This document shows positions 20,392-28,445 of a stretch of 49,912 bases of DNA, in pieces. The notes under the pieces were generated by a model. The model was not told the origin of the DNA. It searched no databases and saw only the letters and a program-made list of their open reading frames with translations. The number at the start of each line of letters is the position of its first letter. Positions within the stretch are counted from its first letter, which is position 1. Both the position numbers and the translations under genes were made by a program. The DNA is from a virus. The stretch spans positions 1 to 49,912 of the IMG/VR virus record IMGVR_UViG_3300020060_000012; one strand, 5' to 3'.

Positions 20392-22161
20392 ATGAAGAAA
20401 CCCGCCCCCAAGCGCCCCGTGCGCGCCCGTAAGACCGATATTGTTCCCACGGGAACGCTGAAGCACCTGATGCGCGCAGTGCGTCGCACCAGCGAAAAGG
20501 CAGCGGGGGCGCTCGATGGCGCCGCTATCATCCGGCAGTTGAACCCAAACTACGGTGAGCTTCGGCTGCCCGAATTGCCGCCCGGTGTCATCCCTAAGAA
20601 GCCGCCCACGGGCACCGCATTGGTGCTGGCGATGGACAGCCCGGGCTGCAAAGAGATTGCCTATGACGCCATGCCCGATGTGGGCACGTTGTTTGGTTGG
20701 GGCAACTCCAACTTGGCGTTTGGCTACTTCTTCCAAGGCTATCCGTACCTAGCACAGTTGGTGCAGATCGCGGAGTACCGCGCCCCATCTGAGATGCAGG
20801 CCGCGGAGATGACCCGCCGATGGGTGAAGCTCAAGGCCACGGACAAGAAAAAGAAAAAAGACGGTACCGTGGATATTGCAGAAGATGAAGGCAAGCCCGG
20901 CGAAAACGCGGCGCCCGCCGAAGCTGACCCGCTGGCTGACAAAATCACGGAAATCACGCAGTGCATGGAAGACATGAAGTTGCGCGACCATTTCCGGACG
21001 TGCATCACCTATGACGGCTTCTTTGGCCGCGGGCAACTGTACATCCGCATCAAGGGCCAGGAAGATGACAATACCCGCCAGCTACCTTTGGTCATTGACG
21101 CGCAGTCAATCAAAAAGGGTTCGTTGCTTGGGTTCCAGCCGATTGAACCATATTGGACCACCCCGTATTCGTACAACGCCACGGACCCGACGCGGCCCGA
21201 TTTCTACAAGCCGTCTTCGTGGTTCGTGATGGGCAAGAAGACCCACCACACGCGGCTGCTGATGTTCCTGTCACGCCCGGTGCCCGACCTGCTGAAGCCT
21301 GCTTACAACTTCGGTGGGCTGTCGTGGACGCAGTTGCTTGAGCCAGCCGTCAACATGTGGCTGCGCACGCGCAAGTCAGTCAATGACCTTATCCACAAAT
21401 TCAGCATCACCGCGCTGCTGACTAACCTGTCTGCGTTGCTCGAAGACACGGAGAATGGTGGGGTGATGGGTCGCGCGCAGTTGTTCGCGAACAATCGCGA
21501 CAACCAAGGCTTGATGCTGTTGGATAAGGCCACGGAAGAGATTGTGAAGGCCGACACGTCGTTGGCATCACTCGATAAGCTCCAAGCGCAGAGCCAGGAG
21601 CACATGGCGGCGATTGTCCACCAACCGCTGGTCATCATGACAGGCATCACCCCTGCCGGGCTCAATGCCGACAGTGAGGGCGAGATACAAGTATGGCATG
21701 AGTTTTTATCCTCGCAGCAACAGAACGGCCCCGACGCTAACTTGAAGCTGTGCATTGAGGCAATCCAGTGTCACCTGTACGGTGTCATTGACGATGCCAT
21801 CACGCATGAGTGGGTGCCGCTTGATGAACCCACGGCCAAGGAATTGGCTGAAGAGCGGAAGAGCGACGCAGACCGCGATGGCGTGTATATCGACAAGGGT
21901 GTATTGGACCCGCAAGAAGTCCGTGACCGTTTGTCGAAAGACCCCACCAGCGGATACGATGGCTTGAGCGGCGATGCACCCGGCCTGCCGGAACCAGAAT
22001 TGACGGGCGAAGGTGACGGTGACGATGATGGCGAAGGCGCGTCCCTTGAGCACGCATCGAGTGAAGCGGACAAAGACCGCGAACACCAGTCAAGCGAGAA
22101 TGACAAAGACCGGAAGAACGCGTTGGCGCTCGCAGCGAAAAAAGCCGCCAAGAAGGATTGA
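20392..22161 (+). CDS. Portal protein (DUF1073-type)
   Basis: 589 residues directly after the large terminase, the standard position for a portal. The body matches the DUF1073 portal type: NSNLAFGYFFQGYPYLAQLV, MTRRWVKLKATD, LRDHFRTCITYDGFFGRGQL, PLVIDAQSIKKGSL, FVMGKKTHHTRLLMF and a later MTGITPAGLNADSEGEIQ. It forms the dodecameric ring through which DNA enters the head. A charged insertion lies at about residues 150-180. The C-terminus (from about residue 535) is an acidic then Lys-rich low-complexity tail (GEGDGDDDGEG, ALALAAKKAAKKD). No clear ribosome-binding site is seen upstream. Confidence 0.88.
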   Translation: MKKPAPKRPVRARKTDIVPTGTLKHLMRAVRRTSEKAAGALDGAAIIRQLNPNYGELRLPELPPGVIPKKPPTGTALVLAMDSPGCKEIAYDAMPDVGTLFGWGNSNLAFGYFFQGYPYLAQLVQIAEYRAPSEMQAAEMTRRWVKLKATDKKKKKDGTVDIAEDEGKPGENAAPAEADPLADKITEITQCMEDMKLRDHFRTCITYDGFFGRGQLYIRIKGQEDDNTRQLPLVIDAQSIKKGSLLGFQPIEPYWTTPYSYNATDPTRPDFYKPSSWFVMGKKTHHTRLLMFLSRPVPDLLKPAYNFGGLSWTQLLEPAVNMWLRTRKSVNDLIHKFSITALLTNLSALLEDTENGGVMGRAQLFANNRDNQGLMLLDKATEEIVKADTSLASLDKLQAQSQEHMAAIVHQPLVIMTGITPAGLNADSEGEIQVWHEFLSSQQQNGPDANLKLCIEAIQCHLYGVIDDAITHEWVPLDEPTAKELAEERKSDADRDGVYIDKGVLDPQEVRDRLSKDPTSGYDGLSGDAPGLPEPELTGEGDGDDDGEGASLEHASSEADKDREHQSSENDKDRKNALALAAKKAAKKD

Positions 22162-22196
22162 CAGCAGCGTCATCCATCGCGTAGCCTTCGCAACCA

Positions 22197-22694
22197 GTGA
22201 GAGCCCCCGACCTAATCATAGGCCCGCCAGCCGACCCACAAACGTGGCGTTGGGTATTTTTTAACTGGCGTGGCTGGCAACTCTGTCTGCACAAATGGTG
22301 GCGCAGCGACGAAGACCGCGCGTTGCATGACCACAAAGCCGACAACATCAGCATCATCCTAAGCCCGCAAGGCTTCGCGGAAATCGTGCGAGAGTGCGAA
22401 GAAGTGCCTGGCTGGCGCTGGTATACAGGCATGCGCGTCCAAGATATTCTGCACCGTCGCTTACCGTTCGTGCCTTACTTCCGACGCGCTGAAGTCCCAC
22501 ACCGCGTGGTACTCTTCGACAAGCGCCCCGTGTGGACGTTGTGGTTTCGGTTTCCGCCACGGCGCCGTTGGGGCTTCCACTGCCCGAAGGGTTGGGTGGA
22601 TGCGGATGTGTTTCTATCAAAGCCCGGCCAGGCCAATGGTGCTGGCGGGTATTACGCTGATGGTGTGAGTGTAAAGGGGCGAGGATGCGATTAA
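22197..22694 (+). CDS. Cupin-like phage protein (165 aa)
   Basis: 165 residues from GTG 22197. The sequence WQLCLHKWWRSDEDRALHDH followed by KADNISIILSPQGF, FRRAEVPHRVVLF, VWTLWFRFPPRRRWGFHCP shows the HxH...(E)...H spacing of small cupins: two His in HDH, and His in VPHRV. Proteins of this kind are common in phage genomes as orphans between structural genes. They probably bind a metal ion; the substrate is unknown. It overlaps the next gene by 10 bases. It begins an accessory cassette between portal and head-morphogenesis genes. Confidence 0.66.
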   Translation: MRAPDLIIGPPADPQTWRWVFFNWRGWQLCLHKWWRSDEDRALHDHKADNISIILSPQGFAEIVRECEEVPGWRWYTGMRVQDILHRRLPFVPYFRRAEVPHRVVLFDKRPVWTLWFRFPPRRRWGFHCPKGWVDADVFLSKPGQANGAGGYYADGVSVKGRGCD

Positions 22695-22870
22695 GAAAAG
22701 AATCTATGCGGCAGGTGACTGATGCGGGTATGGCGCAGCGTGCTGCTGACAGCATCCGTGAGCACATTGCCGACCCCTTCACCAGCCCGCGAAAAGGTGA
22801 CGACAGGCCGCGGTATTTCCGTGGCGCCCTGATTAAATCCAAACCGGAGACAAAGACCAATGGCAAGTAA
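22685..22870 (+). CDS. Small basic protein (61 aa)
   Basis: 61 residues, MRLRKESMRQVTDAGMAQRA then ADSIREHIADPFTSPRKGDDR and a Lys-rich end. It overlaps the cupin-like gene by 10 bases and the following gene by 11, so coupling supports it. No domain recognised. Confidence 0.6.
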   Translation: MRLRKESMRQVTDAGMAQRAADSIREHIADPFTSPRKGDDRPRYFRGALIKSKPETKTNGK

Positions 22871-23159
22871 ATCGACCCCCGCCCGCACCATCGCTGATTT
22901 TCGTGACGCGCATGACCGTGATGTCATCGTGCCCAAGAAGATGCGCGCGGCCTTGGAGCAAATCGCAAAGGTTGGCCCGGAACACTATGAATACGAAGTG
23001 GACTTTATGAAGCTGGCCAGCATCAGCACGGGTGAAATCGCCAAGTACCGGGGCCAATTTGAGGCCCATATTGTGGAAACACCGGCCGCTCACGGTAAGA
23101 GCGTGAAGCGTGTATATTTCGGCAACGCAAAGACAGCGGCAAAGCTCCGCGGAGAATAG
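22860..23159 (+). CDS. Unrecognised protein (99 aa)
   Basis: 99 residues beginning MASKSTPARTIADFRDAHDR, preceded by GGAGACAAAG within spacing range. It is alpha/beta and charged, with DVIVPKKMRAALEQIAKVGP and EHYEYEVDFMKLASISTGEI. The N-terminal TPARTIADFRDAHD resembles the start of the next gene product (ARTLKDFHAAHHP), so the two may share an N-terminal interaction segment. Stops three bases before the next ATG. Function unknown, perhaps a partner of the metallophosphoesterase-fold protein. Confidence 0.66.
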   Translation: MASKSTPARTIADFRDAHDRDVIVPKKMRAALEQIAKVGPEHYEYEVDFMKLASISTGEIAKYRGQFEAHIVETPAAHGKSVKRVYFGNAKTAAKLRGE

Positions 23160-23162
23160 GCC

Positions 23163-24665
23163 ATGACAACCGCACGCACCCTCAAGGATTTCCACGCAGC
23201 CCACCACCCCCTGGCGGAAGCCTCGAAGGTGCGGGAAATCCACGCCAACCTGGCACCCAAGGGCACCGTGCGGTTTCTCTTCACGGCCGCGCAGAACGGC
23301 ACACCCGTCCACCCGAAGGTGTGGGCAGCCATCCTAGGCATGCGTGACCATCTGAAGGCGCACCTGTCCGTGATTCAATTACGCTACAAAAACCCCACAT
23401 CACAGTGGTCACGCTCGCAAGAAGATGCAGAGCGATGGGACGAAAAGACCCGCCCCTATTGGCTCAACCAGCGCATGCAGGTGAACCCCAATTTGGTGTG
23501 TGCCGGATCGATCAAGATTGTACCCACTGCCGCGGAACCGCTAACGGGCTTCGAAGGGCTGACTGGTGGGGAGTCCACCATCGTGGGCCATACCAAATAC
23601 CAATTCAAAACCGTGCCTGTGCCCGGTGGCCAGATGGCCAAGCTGATGACCACCACGGGCGCTTGCACGCTCGCGAACTACACCAACAGCCGTGCTGGTG
23701 CCGGTGGTGAATTCCACCACTGCTATGGTGTGCTGATTGTGGAACTTGACAAGCATGGCATTTTCTACGCCCGCCACGTCAACTTCACCGACGATGGCGT
23801 GGGCATTGACATTGACACGATGTATACGCCCACGGGTGTGGAGAAGGCCCCGCCCTGCGAAGGCATCGCGATTGGTGACAGTCACGCCCGCTTCACGGAC
23901 CCAAAGGTGGACCGCGCGACGTTCGGCCCCAAGGGTTTGATTGAGGCCCTACAGCCCAAGCGCATCTATTTCCATGACGTGAATGACGGCTATGCGGTCA
24001 ACCATCACCACTTCGGCAACCCGTTCAACGAAGCGGCGAAGGCCAGGGCGGGCTATGACGACGCCATGGGGGAAGTGCGTGAGGCCGTCAACTTCGTGGC
24101 ACAGCGAACCCCGCTATACGCCACGTCCTACATCGTGCCCGATAACCACAGCGACGGCTTTTTGAATACGTGGATTATCAAAAGCGATTGGAAAAAGCTG
24201 CCCGTCATCCAGCGTGCCTTCTACCTCGAAACTGCCAAGGTGATGCACGACAGCGCAAAGATTGGCCCGGGCGGCACGGAGTACACCAACCCGTGGCCGT
24301 ATTGGGTCAACCGCATCATGAATGAGACGTGGGACAGGGAACGCGTCAAGGTGGTGTGCCTCACCGGCAAGGGTGGTGAGGGCTCGCGCGTCAAGGGCAT
24401 TCAGATGGACTTGCATGGTGACCGTGGCCCCAACGGCGCCCGCGGCTCTATCAAGAATCTGCGCCGTGTCGGTGTACGCGTCATGATAGGCCATGCCCAC
24501 AGTCCGGGCGCGAATGAAGGCGCCATGCAGATTGGCACGTCTTCGCGGCTCCAACTCGAATATAACGCGGCTGGCGTGTCGGGCTGGCTGCACACCCACG
24601 GGGCTGTGTACGCCAATGGCAAGCGCCAACTAATCACCATCGTCAATGGAAAATATCGGCTATGA
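23163..24665 (+). CDS. Calcineurin-like metallophosphoesterase-fold protein, possibly T5 A1-like
   Basis: 500 residues. The centre and C-terminus carry the metal-site pattern of calcineurin-like phosphoesterases: IAIGDSHARF (about 237-246, GDxH), LQPKRIYFHDVNDGYAVNHHHFGNPF (about 262-287, Asp-x-N/D and His cluster), VVCLTGKGGEG, and VMIGHAHSPGANEG (about 440-453, GHxHS). The N-terminal half includes IQLRYKNPTSQW, GSIKIVPTAAEPLTGFEGLT, and FKTVPVPGGQ. The overall plan brings to mind phage T5 A1, a metallophosphatase-fold DNase for host DNA breakdown, but I base that on motif order only. It lies in the portal-to-capsid interval, overlapping the dNMP kinase gene by ATGA. Confidence 0.66.
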   Translation: MTTARTLKDFHAAHHPLAEASKVREIHANLAPKGTVRFLFTAAQNGTPVHPKVWAAILGMRDHLKAHLSVIQLRYKNPTSQWSRSQEDAERWDEKTRPYWLNQRMQVNPNLVCAGSIKIVPTAAEPLTGFEGLTGGESTIVGHTKYQFKTVPVPGGQMAKLMTTTGACTLANYTNSRAGAGGEFHHCYGVLIVELDKHGIFYARHVNFTDDGVGIDIDTMYTPTGVEKAPPCEGIAIGDSHARFTDPKVDRATFGPKGLIEALQPKRIYFHDVNDGYAVNHHHFGNPFNEAAKARAGYDDAMGEVREAVNFVAQRTPLYATSYIVPDNHSDGFLNTWIIKSDWKKLPVIQRAFYLETAKVMHDSAKIGPGGTEYTNPWPYWVNRIMNETWDRERVKVVCLTGKGGEGSRVKGIQMDLHGDRGPNGARGSIKNLRRVGVRVMIGHAHSPGANEGAMQIGTSSRLQLEYNAAGVSGWLHTHGAVYANGKRQLITIVNGKYRL

Positions 24666-25168
24666 AACTGATTGGATTGACCGGGCTGCCCCGCTGCGGC
24701 AAGGATACCTTTGCGGAACGTTTGGTGGGCCATCACGGCTATGTGCGCCGTGCGTTCGCCACGCCATTGAAGGCAGCCGCGGCCATCCTGTTGGGCCGTG
24801 AAGTGTGGGAGATGGAAGGCCAACAGGGCTTCGACCGCGATGCTATCCTGCCTGAATGGGGCTTTAGCACGCGAGATTTTTTGCAGAAGTTAGGCACCGA
24901 ATGCTTGCGCAACCAGATACGGCAGGACTTCTGGATTAAGAAGATGTTGAACAGCATGCGCATGAGTGACAGCATTGTCATCACCGATGTACGCTTTACT
25001 AACGAAGCCAAGTTGGTACGTGACCTAGGCGGCACAATCATTGGCATTGCGCGGCCGGGATTGGTACGCAGCAGCCACGTGAGTGACGCACCTATAGCGG
25101 CTGACGCCATTGTGCTGAATGATGCGGGCATCAATGAGCTATGGGCTGAAGCGGATGCGTACGCGTAA
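24662..25168 (+). CDS. Deoxynucleoside monophosphate kinase
   Basis: 168 residues. P-loop GLTGLPRCGKDTF (residues 5-17), then the phage dNMP kinase signature STRDFLQKLGTECLRNQIRQ DFWI (about 75-100), and VITDVRFTNEA (about 106-116) as Walker B-like strand. The family phosphorylates dNMPs, including modified ones, to diphosphates during phage DNA synthesis; T4 gp1 is the model. It is coupled by ATGA to the metallophosphoesterase-fold gene, and its 3' end overlaps the next gene by 14 bases. A nucleotide-recycling pair with that gene is plausible. Confidence 0.85.
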   Translation: MKLIGLTGLPRCGKDTFAERLVGHHGYVRRAFATPLKAAAAILLGREVWEMEGQQGFDRDAILPEWGFSTRDFLQKLGTECLRNQIRQDFWIKKMLNSMRMSDSIVITDVRFTNEAKLVRDLGGTIIGIARPGLVRSSHVSDAPIAADAIVLNDAGINELWAEADAYA

Positions 25169-25991
25169 GCTAATAAACCCCACCAGCAAGCCCATAGTGC
25201 TGGTTCCTGTCCACTCCAACAAAGGTGTGGAGGCATGGTATCGCAAGCAATTGCAAGACCTGCTGGAACGTTGCGCCAACTCTATGCTGTGCCATATTCA
25301 AGCCGCGTGGAAGTCCAACACACCCACCGCGGGCTTCGCGCAGGATGCCCCCACACCCACGGTGGCGCTGAATCGAGCGCTGAAAAAATGGGGTGGCCTG
25401 TGGCAACGGAAGTTCAACAAGATGTCGTTGGACCTTGGCCGAAAATTCGTTACCAAGAATTTCGCCACCACAGATAGAGCATTCAACGCGGCGCTGAAGT
25501 CTGCCGGGTTCACCGTGACCTTCGCGCCTTCGAAGAAAAGCGTGGAGAATTACCACGCGGTCCTGCACGAAAACGTGGGCTTGATTAAGTCCATCCCCCA
25601 ACAATTCTTGAAGGATGTGAGCACCAGCGTGTGGCAGTCAGTCATGCGCGGTGGCGACATGGGCACGTTGCGCAAAGAGTTGCAGGCCAACTATGGGGTG
25701 TCCCACCGTCGCGCGTCATTCATAGCGCGGGATCAAAACAACAAGGCCAAGGCCGTCATTGAGAACACGCGGCGGCAGGAGCTTGGCATAACCGAAGCAG
25801 TGTGGCGACACAGCGGTGGCGGCAAAGTGCCCCGCAGCCATCATGTCCGATGGGGTGCAGATAAGCTGGTATTCAAGCTAGCGGATGGTGTGTATGACCC
25901 GCTGGCCAAGCAACAATGTTGGCCCGGCACCCTCCCCAACTGCCGCTGCACATCCAAGTCTATTATCCCCGGATTCGACAACATCAAGTAA
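25155..25991 (+). CDS. Head morphogenesis protein (Mu F / SPP1 gp7-like)
   Basis: 278 residues from ATG 25155, overlapping the kinase gene by 14 bases. The C-terminal part has the family signature: SHRRASFIARDQNNKAKAVI, QELGITEAVWRHSGGGKVPR, SHHVRWGADKLVF, KQQCWPGTLPNCRCTSKSII. The conserved PNCRC and the W-x-H pattern identify phage Mu gpF/SPP1 gp7 minor head proteins, which bind the portal and help assemble proheads. The N-terminal 100 residues are helical. It stands between the accessory cassette and the maturation protease as expected. Confidence 0.85.
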   Translation: MRTRKLINPTSKPIVLVPVHSNKGVEAWYRKQLQDLLERCANSMLCHIQAAWKSNTPTAGFAQDAPTPTVALNRALKKWGGLWQRKFNKMSLDLGRKFVTKNFATTDRAFNAALKSAGFTVTFAPSKKSVENYHAVLHENVGLIKSIPQQFLKDVSTSVWQSVMRGGDMGTLRKELQANYGVSHRRASFIARDQNNKAKAVIENTRRQELGITEAVWRHSGGGKVPRSHHVRWGADKLVFKLADGVYDPLAKQQCWPGTLPNCRCTSKSIIPGFDNIK

Positions 25992-26010
25992 CCTGCCGTA
26001 TGCTTGGGGC

Positions 26011-26739
26011 ATGCCACTCCAAGCCGGAAAATCTAAAGCCGCCTTCAGCGCCAACGTAGCCACCGAAAAACGGGCAGGCAAACCCACGGCCCAAGCTGTA
26101 GCGATTGCCTACCATGAAGCGGGCGAAGATATCGAGCTTGAAGAAGATGAAGACATTGACCTTGAGGCCAATGACTGCCCGGCCGTCGCCGCCAATGACC
26201 GGCGCATGGCGTTTGACCGTTCGCTGCGTGTGGAGACGGTGGACGGCCGCTTGGTAGTCGAATCCTGCAACATCTCGAAGGCCAACGTGTGCCCATACTA
26301 CGGGCGCGAAATCCCCGGCAGCGAAGTCTTGGGACTTGAGCCCGGTCGCGCGTACATGCTCTACCGCGATGCTGCGGAGCTTGAGGCCGCGAAGGCCACG
26401 TATGAGCGCATCCCGCTGATGATGCAGCATGTGGCTTCCACAGCAGATCAACCGAATAAGCCTTATATGGTAGGCACTATCAGCAACGTGCGATACCGTC
26501 ACCCGTTCCTAATTGCTGACATCACCGTGTGGGATGCTGAAGCCATCCGCGTCATCGAGTCCGGAGAACAACGGGAGCTTTCTTGCGGGTATCGGTACGT
26601 TGTTGACATGTCCCCTGGTGAAGTCGATGGGGTCAAATACGATGGCCGTATGACCAGGCTGGTGGGCAACCACGTGGCACTGGTGGAAGCGGGCCGCGTC
26701 GGTCCGGATGCGTTCGTACATGATTCGGCTGTTGCATAG
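26011..26739 (+). CDS. Capsid maturation protease-type protein (DUF2213)
   Basis: 242 residues from ATG 26011; the N-terminus MPLQAGKSKAAFSANVATEK then RAGKPTAQAVAIAYHEAGED is a widespread phage segment. After an acidic linker the DUF2213 core follows: DRSLRVETVDGRLVVESCNI, VCPYYGREIPGSEVLGLEP, IPLMMQHV, VGTISNVRY, ADITVWDAEAIRVIESGEQRELSCGYRY and GRMTRLVGNHVALVEAGRVG. The His in MQH, Ser in RELSCGYR and the NHVALV His fit a herpesvirus-type serine protease triad, as proposed for this family. In relatives I remember, a longer C-terminal scaffold part is often attached; here it is a separate gene. Confidence 0.82.
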   Translation: MPLQAGKSKAAFSANVATEKRAGKPTAQAVAIAYHEAGEDIELEEDEDIDLEANDCPAVAANDRRMAFDRSLRVETVDGRLVVESCNISKANVCPYYGREIPGSEVLGLEPGRAYMLYRDAAELEAAKATYERIPLMMQHVASTADQPNKPYMVGTISNVRYRHPFLIADITVWDAEAIRVIESGEQRELSCGYRYVVDMSPGEVDGVKYDGRMTRLVGNHVALVEAGRVGPDAFVHDSAVA

Positions 26740-26801
26740 TGTGATCCGGTTGGTATAGGATTGGACCACTTGTTGATCTACTTCTCATTTCCACGCGAGT
26801 T

Positions 26802-27461
26802 ATGCCCATGAAAGTTGCTACCCTGATTGCCTCGCTTGCTCCCTTCTTCGCGACCGATGCGAAGCCGGAAGACATTACCGCAGCCGTTGACGCGCAAATG
26901 GCGTTGGACAAATCCGCAAAGGATAAGGCCGCGAAAGACAAGGCAGCCAAGGATAAAGCCGCAGCCGACAAGGCCGCGAAGGATAAGGCAGCCAAAGACG
27001 GTGTGTTGAATCTCGAAGGCCCGGAAACTGAAATCATCACCAATTCCACGAATGACGAAGAGGAAGTGGATGGTGAAGATGAAGACAACGAAGACCCCGA
27101 AGAGAAAGGCGCCGCGAAGGATGGCAATTGGGGCTTGGGCGGAAAAGACAAGAAGGCCATGGACGCAGCGATTGATGCGCGCGTTGCCAAGGCTGTTGGC
27201 GCCCGCGATGCGCTCCATGCGGCCCGCCGCAAAGTTGAGCCCATCTTGGGTGTGGTCGCGTATGACAGCGCCGCAGAAGTTTACAAGGCCGCGTTGGTCA
27301 AGTTGGGAATTGCCGTTGACGGTGTTCCCCCGGCCGCGTATGGCGCCATGCTCGATGTGGCCACGAAGGCCAGCGGCAGCGCATCCCCCGAACTGGCGAC
27401 AGACGGGAAAGTCAAATCAATGTCGGAAGCCTTCCCGGGCTTCGACCGTATCCGCCGATAA
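26802..27461 (+). CDS. Probable scaffold protein with KDKAA repeats
   Basis: 219 residues, highly charged. Residues about 37-66 are tandem repeats of AKDKA, then an acidic stretch (NDEEEVDGEDEDNEDPEEKG) and a helical C-terminus with KKAMDAAIDARVAKAVGARD and KVEPILGVVAYDSAAEVYKA. The C-terminal pattern is what follows DUF2213 domains in some phage proteins, so I infer a scaffold role for head assembly. ATG 26808 (MKVATLIASL) is an equally good start. It is 62 bases downstream of the protease stop; stops in both frames in between argue against a frameshift fusion. Confidence 0.68.
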   Translation: MPMKVATLIASLAPFFATDAKPEDITAAVDAQMALDKSAKDKAAKDKAAKDKAAADKAAKDKAAKDGVLNLEGPETEIITNSTNDEEEVDGEDEDNEDPEEKGAAKDGNWGLGGKDKKAMDAAIDARVAKAVGARDALHAARRKVEPILGVVAYDSAAEVYKAALVKLGIAVDGVPPAAYGAMLDVATKASGSASPELATDGKVKSMSEAFPGFDRIRR

Positions 27462-27478
27462 GCAAATAGGTACATCAC

Positions 27479-28405
27479 ATGTCAAGCCCCAATGGTTTTC
27501 AAAATGTCGTCGGATCAAAGGCGCCCCCGGCTGTTGAAGGCGATTTCGCCAGCCTCAACCCGCGCGCATCAGTGCTGGCTGTTGGTGGCAACTTGGTTGC
27601 CCCACCAACCGGCTTGCTAGTCGGCCGCTTCGCGTTCGTTGACCCGACAGACCAAAGTGTCAGTCAGTCTTACGCCAGCGGAAACCAAATTGGTTTCTTC
27701 GCTCGCAACGCACAGGCACTCATTACCGCGTTCCTTGGCGCTGCCACCATGCTGGTGCCGTCAGGCTTCATGGTCACCCTTTTCAGCCAGGGCGAATTTT
27801 GGGCACGCTTCGGCAACGGCGCGACGGCGGGCCAACAGGTTTATGCCGATGAAACCACGGGCGCTGCGCAGAGCGGCACCGGAACGCCCACCAGCGTCAC
27901 CGGCTCCGTAGGCTTCACCGGCACGGCCAGCTTTGCCACCAACGTGCTTACCGTGGTCGCGCAGACCGCGGGCAGCCTGATTGAAGTTGGCGATGTGGTC
28001 ACGTCTGCGGGCGTTACCGCGGGCACCACGGTCACCGCGCAGTTGACCGGAACCCCGGGCGCTGTCGGCAGCACCTACAGTTTGAGCACCGCACCGGGCA
28101 CGATTGCCACGCAAGCGGCCACCACCACCAGCTTCACGCTGAATGTGACGGCCATCTCTGCTGGCTCGCTGTCGGTTGGCGATGTCATCAGCGGCAGCGG
28201 TATCACCGCGGGCACAACCATTGCAGCGTTCGGCACGGGCGTGGGCGGGGTCGGCACGTACACATTGGGAATTCCGGGCGGTGTGGCAGTCCATACGGCT
28301 TCGGAAACCATCACGGTGCCAGCAGGCAACGTGGCCACGCAGTTCACGGTGGCGTCGAATTGCTTGCCGGGTGAGTTGGCCATCATCTCAAGCTGGTACA
28401 ACTAA
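27479..28405 (+). CDS. Virion decoration/cement protein with duplicated insert domain
   Basis: 308 residues. The first 130 residues ([54 protein letters not shown]) and the extreme C-terminus ([18 protein letters not shown]) match the single-domain protein encoded after the capsid gene. Between them is an insert made of two beta-repeats, about residues 150-205 and 212-270, each with the plan L-V-V...G-VGDVV..GVTAGT-V...GT-GG-GTYSLS. It lies immediately before the major capsid gene and is probably a trimeric or pentameric capsid decoration protein displaying the insert outward. Confidence 0.75.
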   Translation: MSSPNGFQNVVGSKAPPAVEGDFASLNPRASVLAVGGNLVAPPTGLLVGRFAFVDPTDQSVSQSYASGNQIGFFARNAQALITAFLGAATMLVPSGFMVTLFSQGEFWARFGNGATAGQQVYADETTGAAQSGTGTPTSVTGSVGFTGTASFATNVLTVVAQTAGSLIEVGDVVTSAGVTAGTTVTAQLTGTPGAVGSTYSLSTAPGTIATQAATTTSFTLNVTAISAGSLSVGDVISGSGITAGTTIAAFGTGVGGVGTYTLGIPGGVAVHTASETITVPAGNVATQFTVASNCLPGELAIISSWYN

Positions 28406-28445
28406 GGGTTGCGGCTTCACAGTTTAGGAACACAGGAATATTCAC

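Noticed and set aside
20341-20392. Small gene or promoter between the large terminase and portal genes
   Set aside because: Only 21 bases separate the genes and no promoter hexamers or frame are present.
26700-26810. Programmed frameshift linking the DUF2213 protease to the scaffold protein
   Set aside because: The protease frame stops at 26739 and the scaffold frame has a stop almost immediately after; no slippery heptamer is present.
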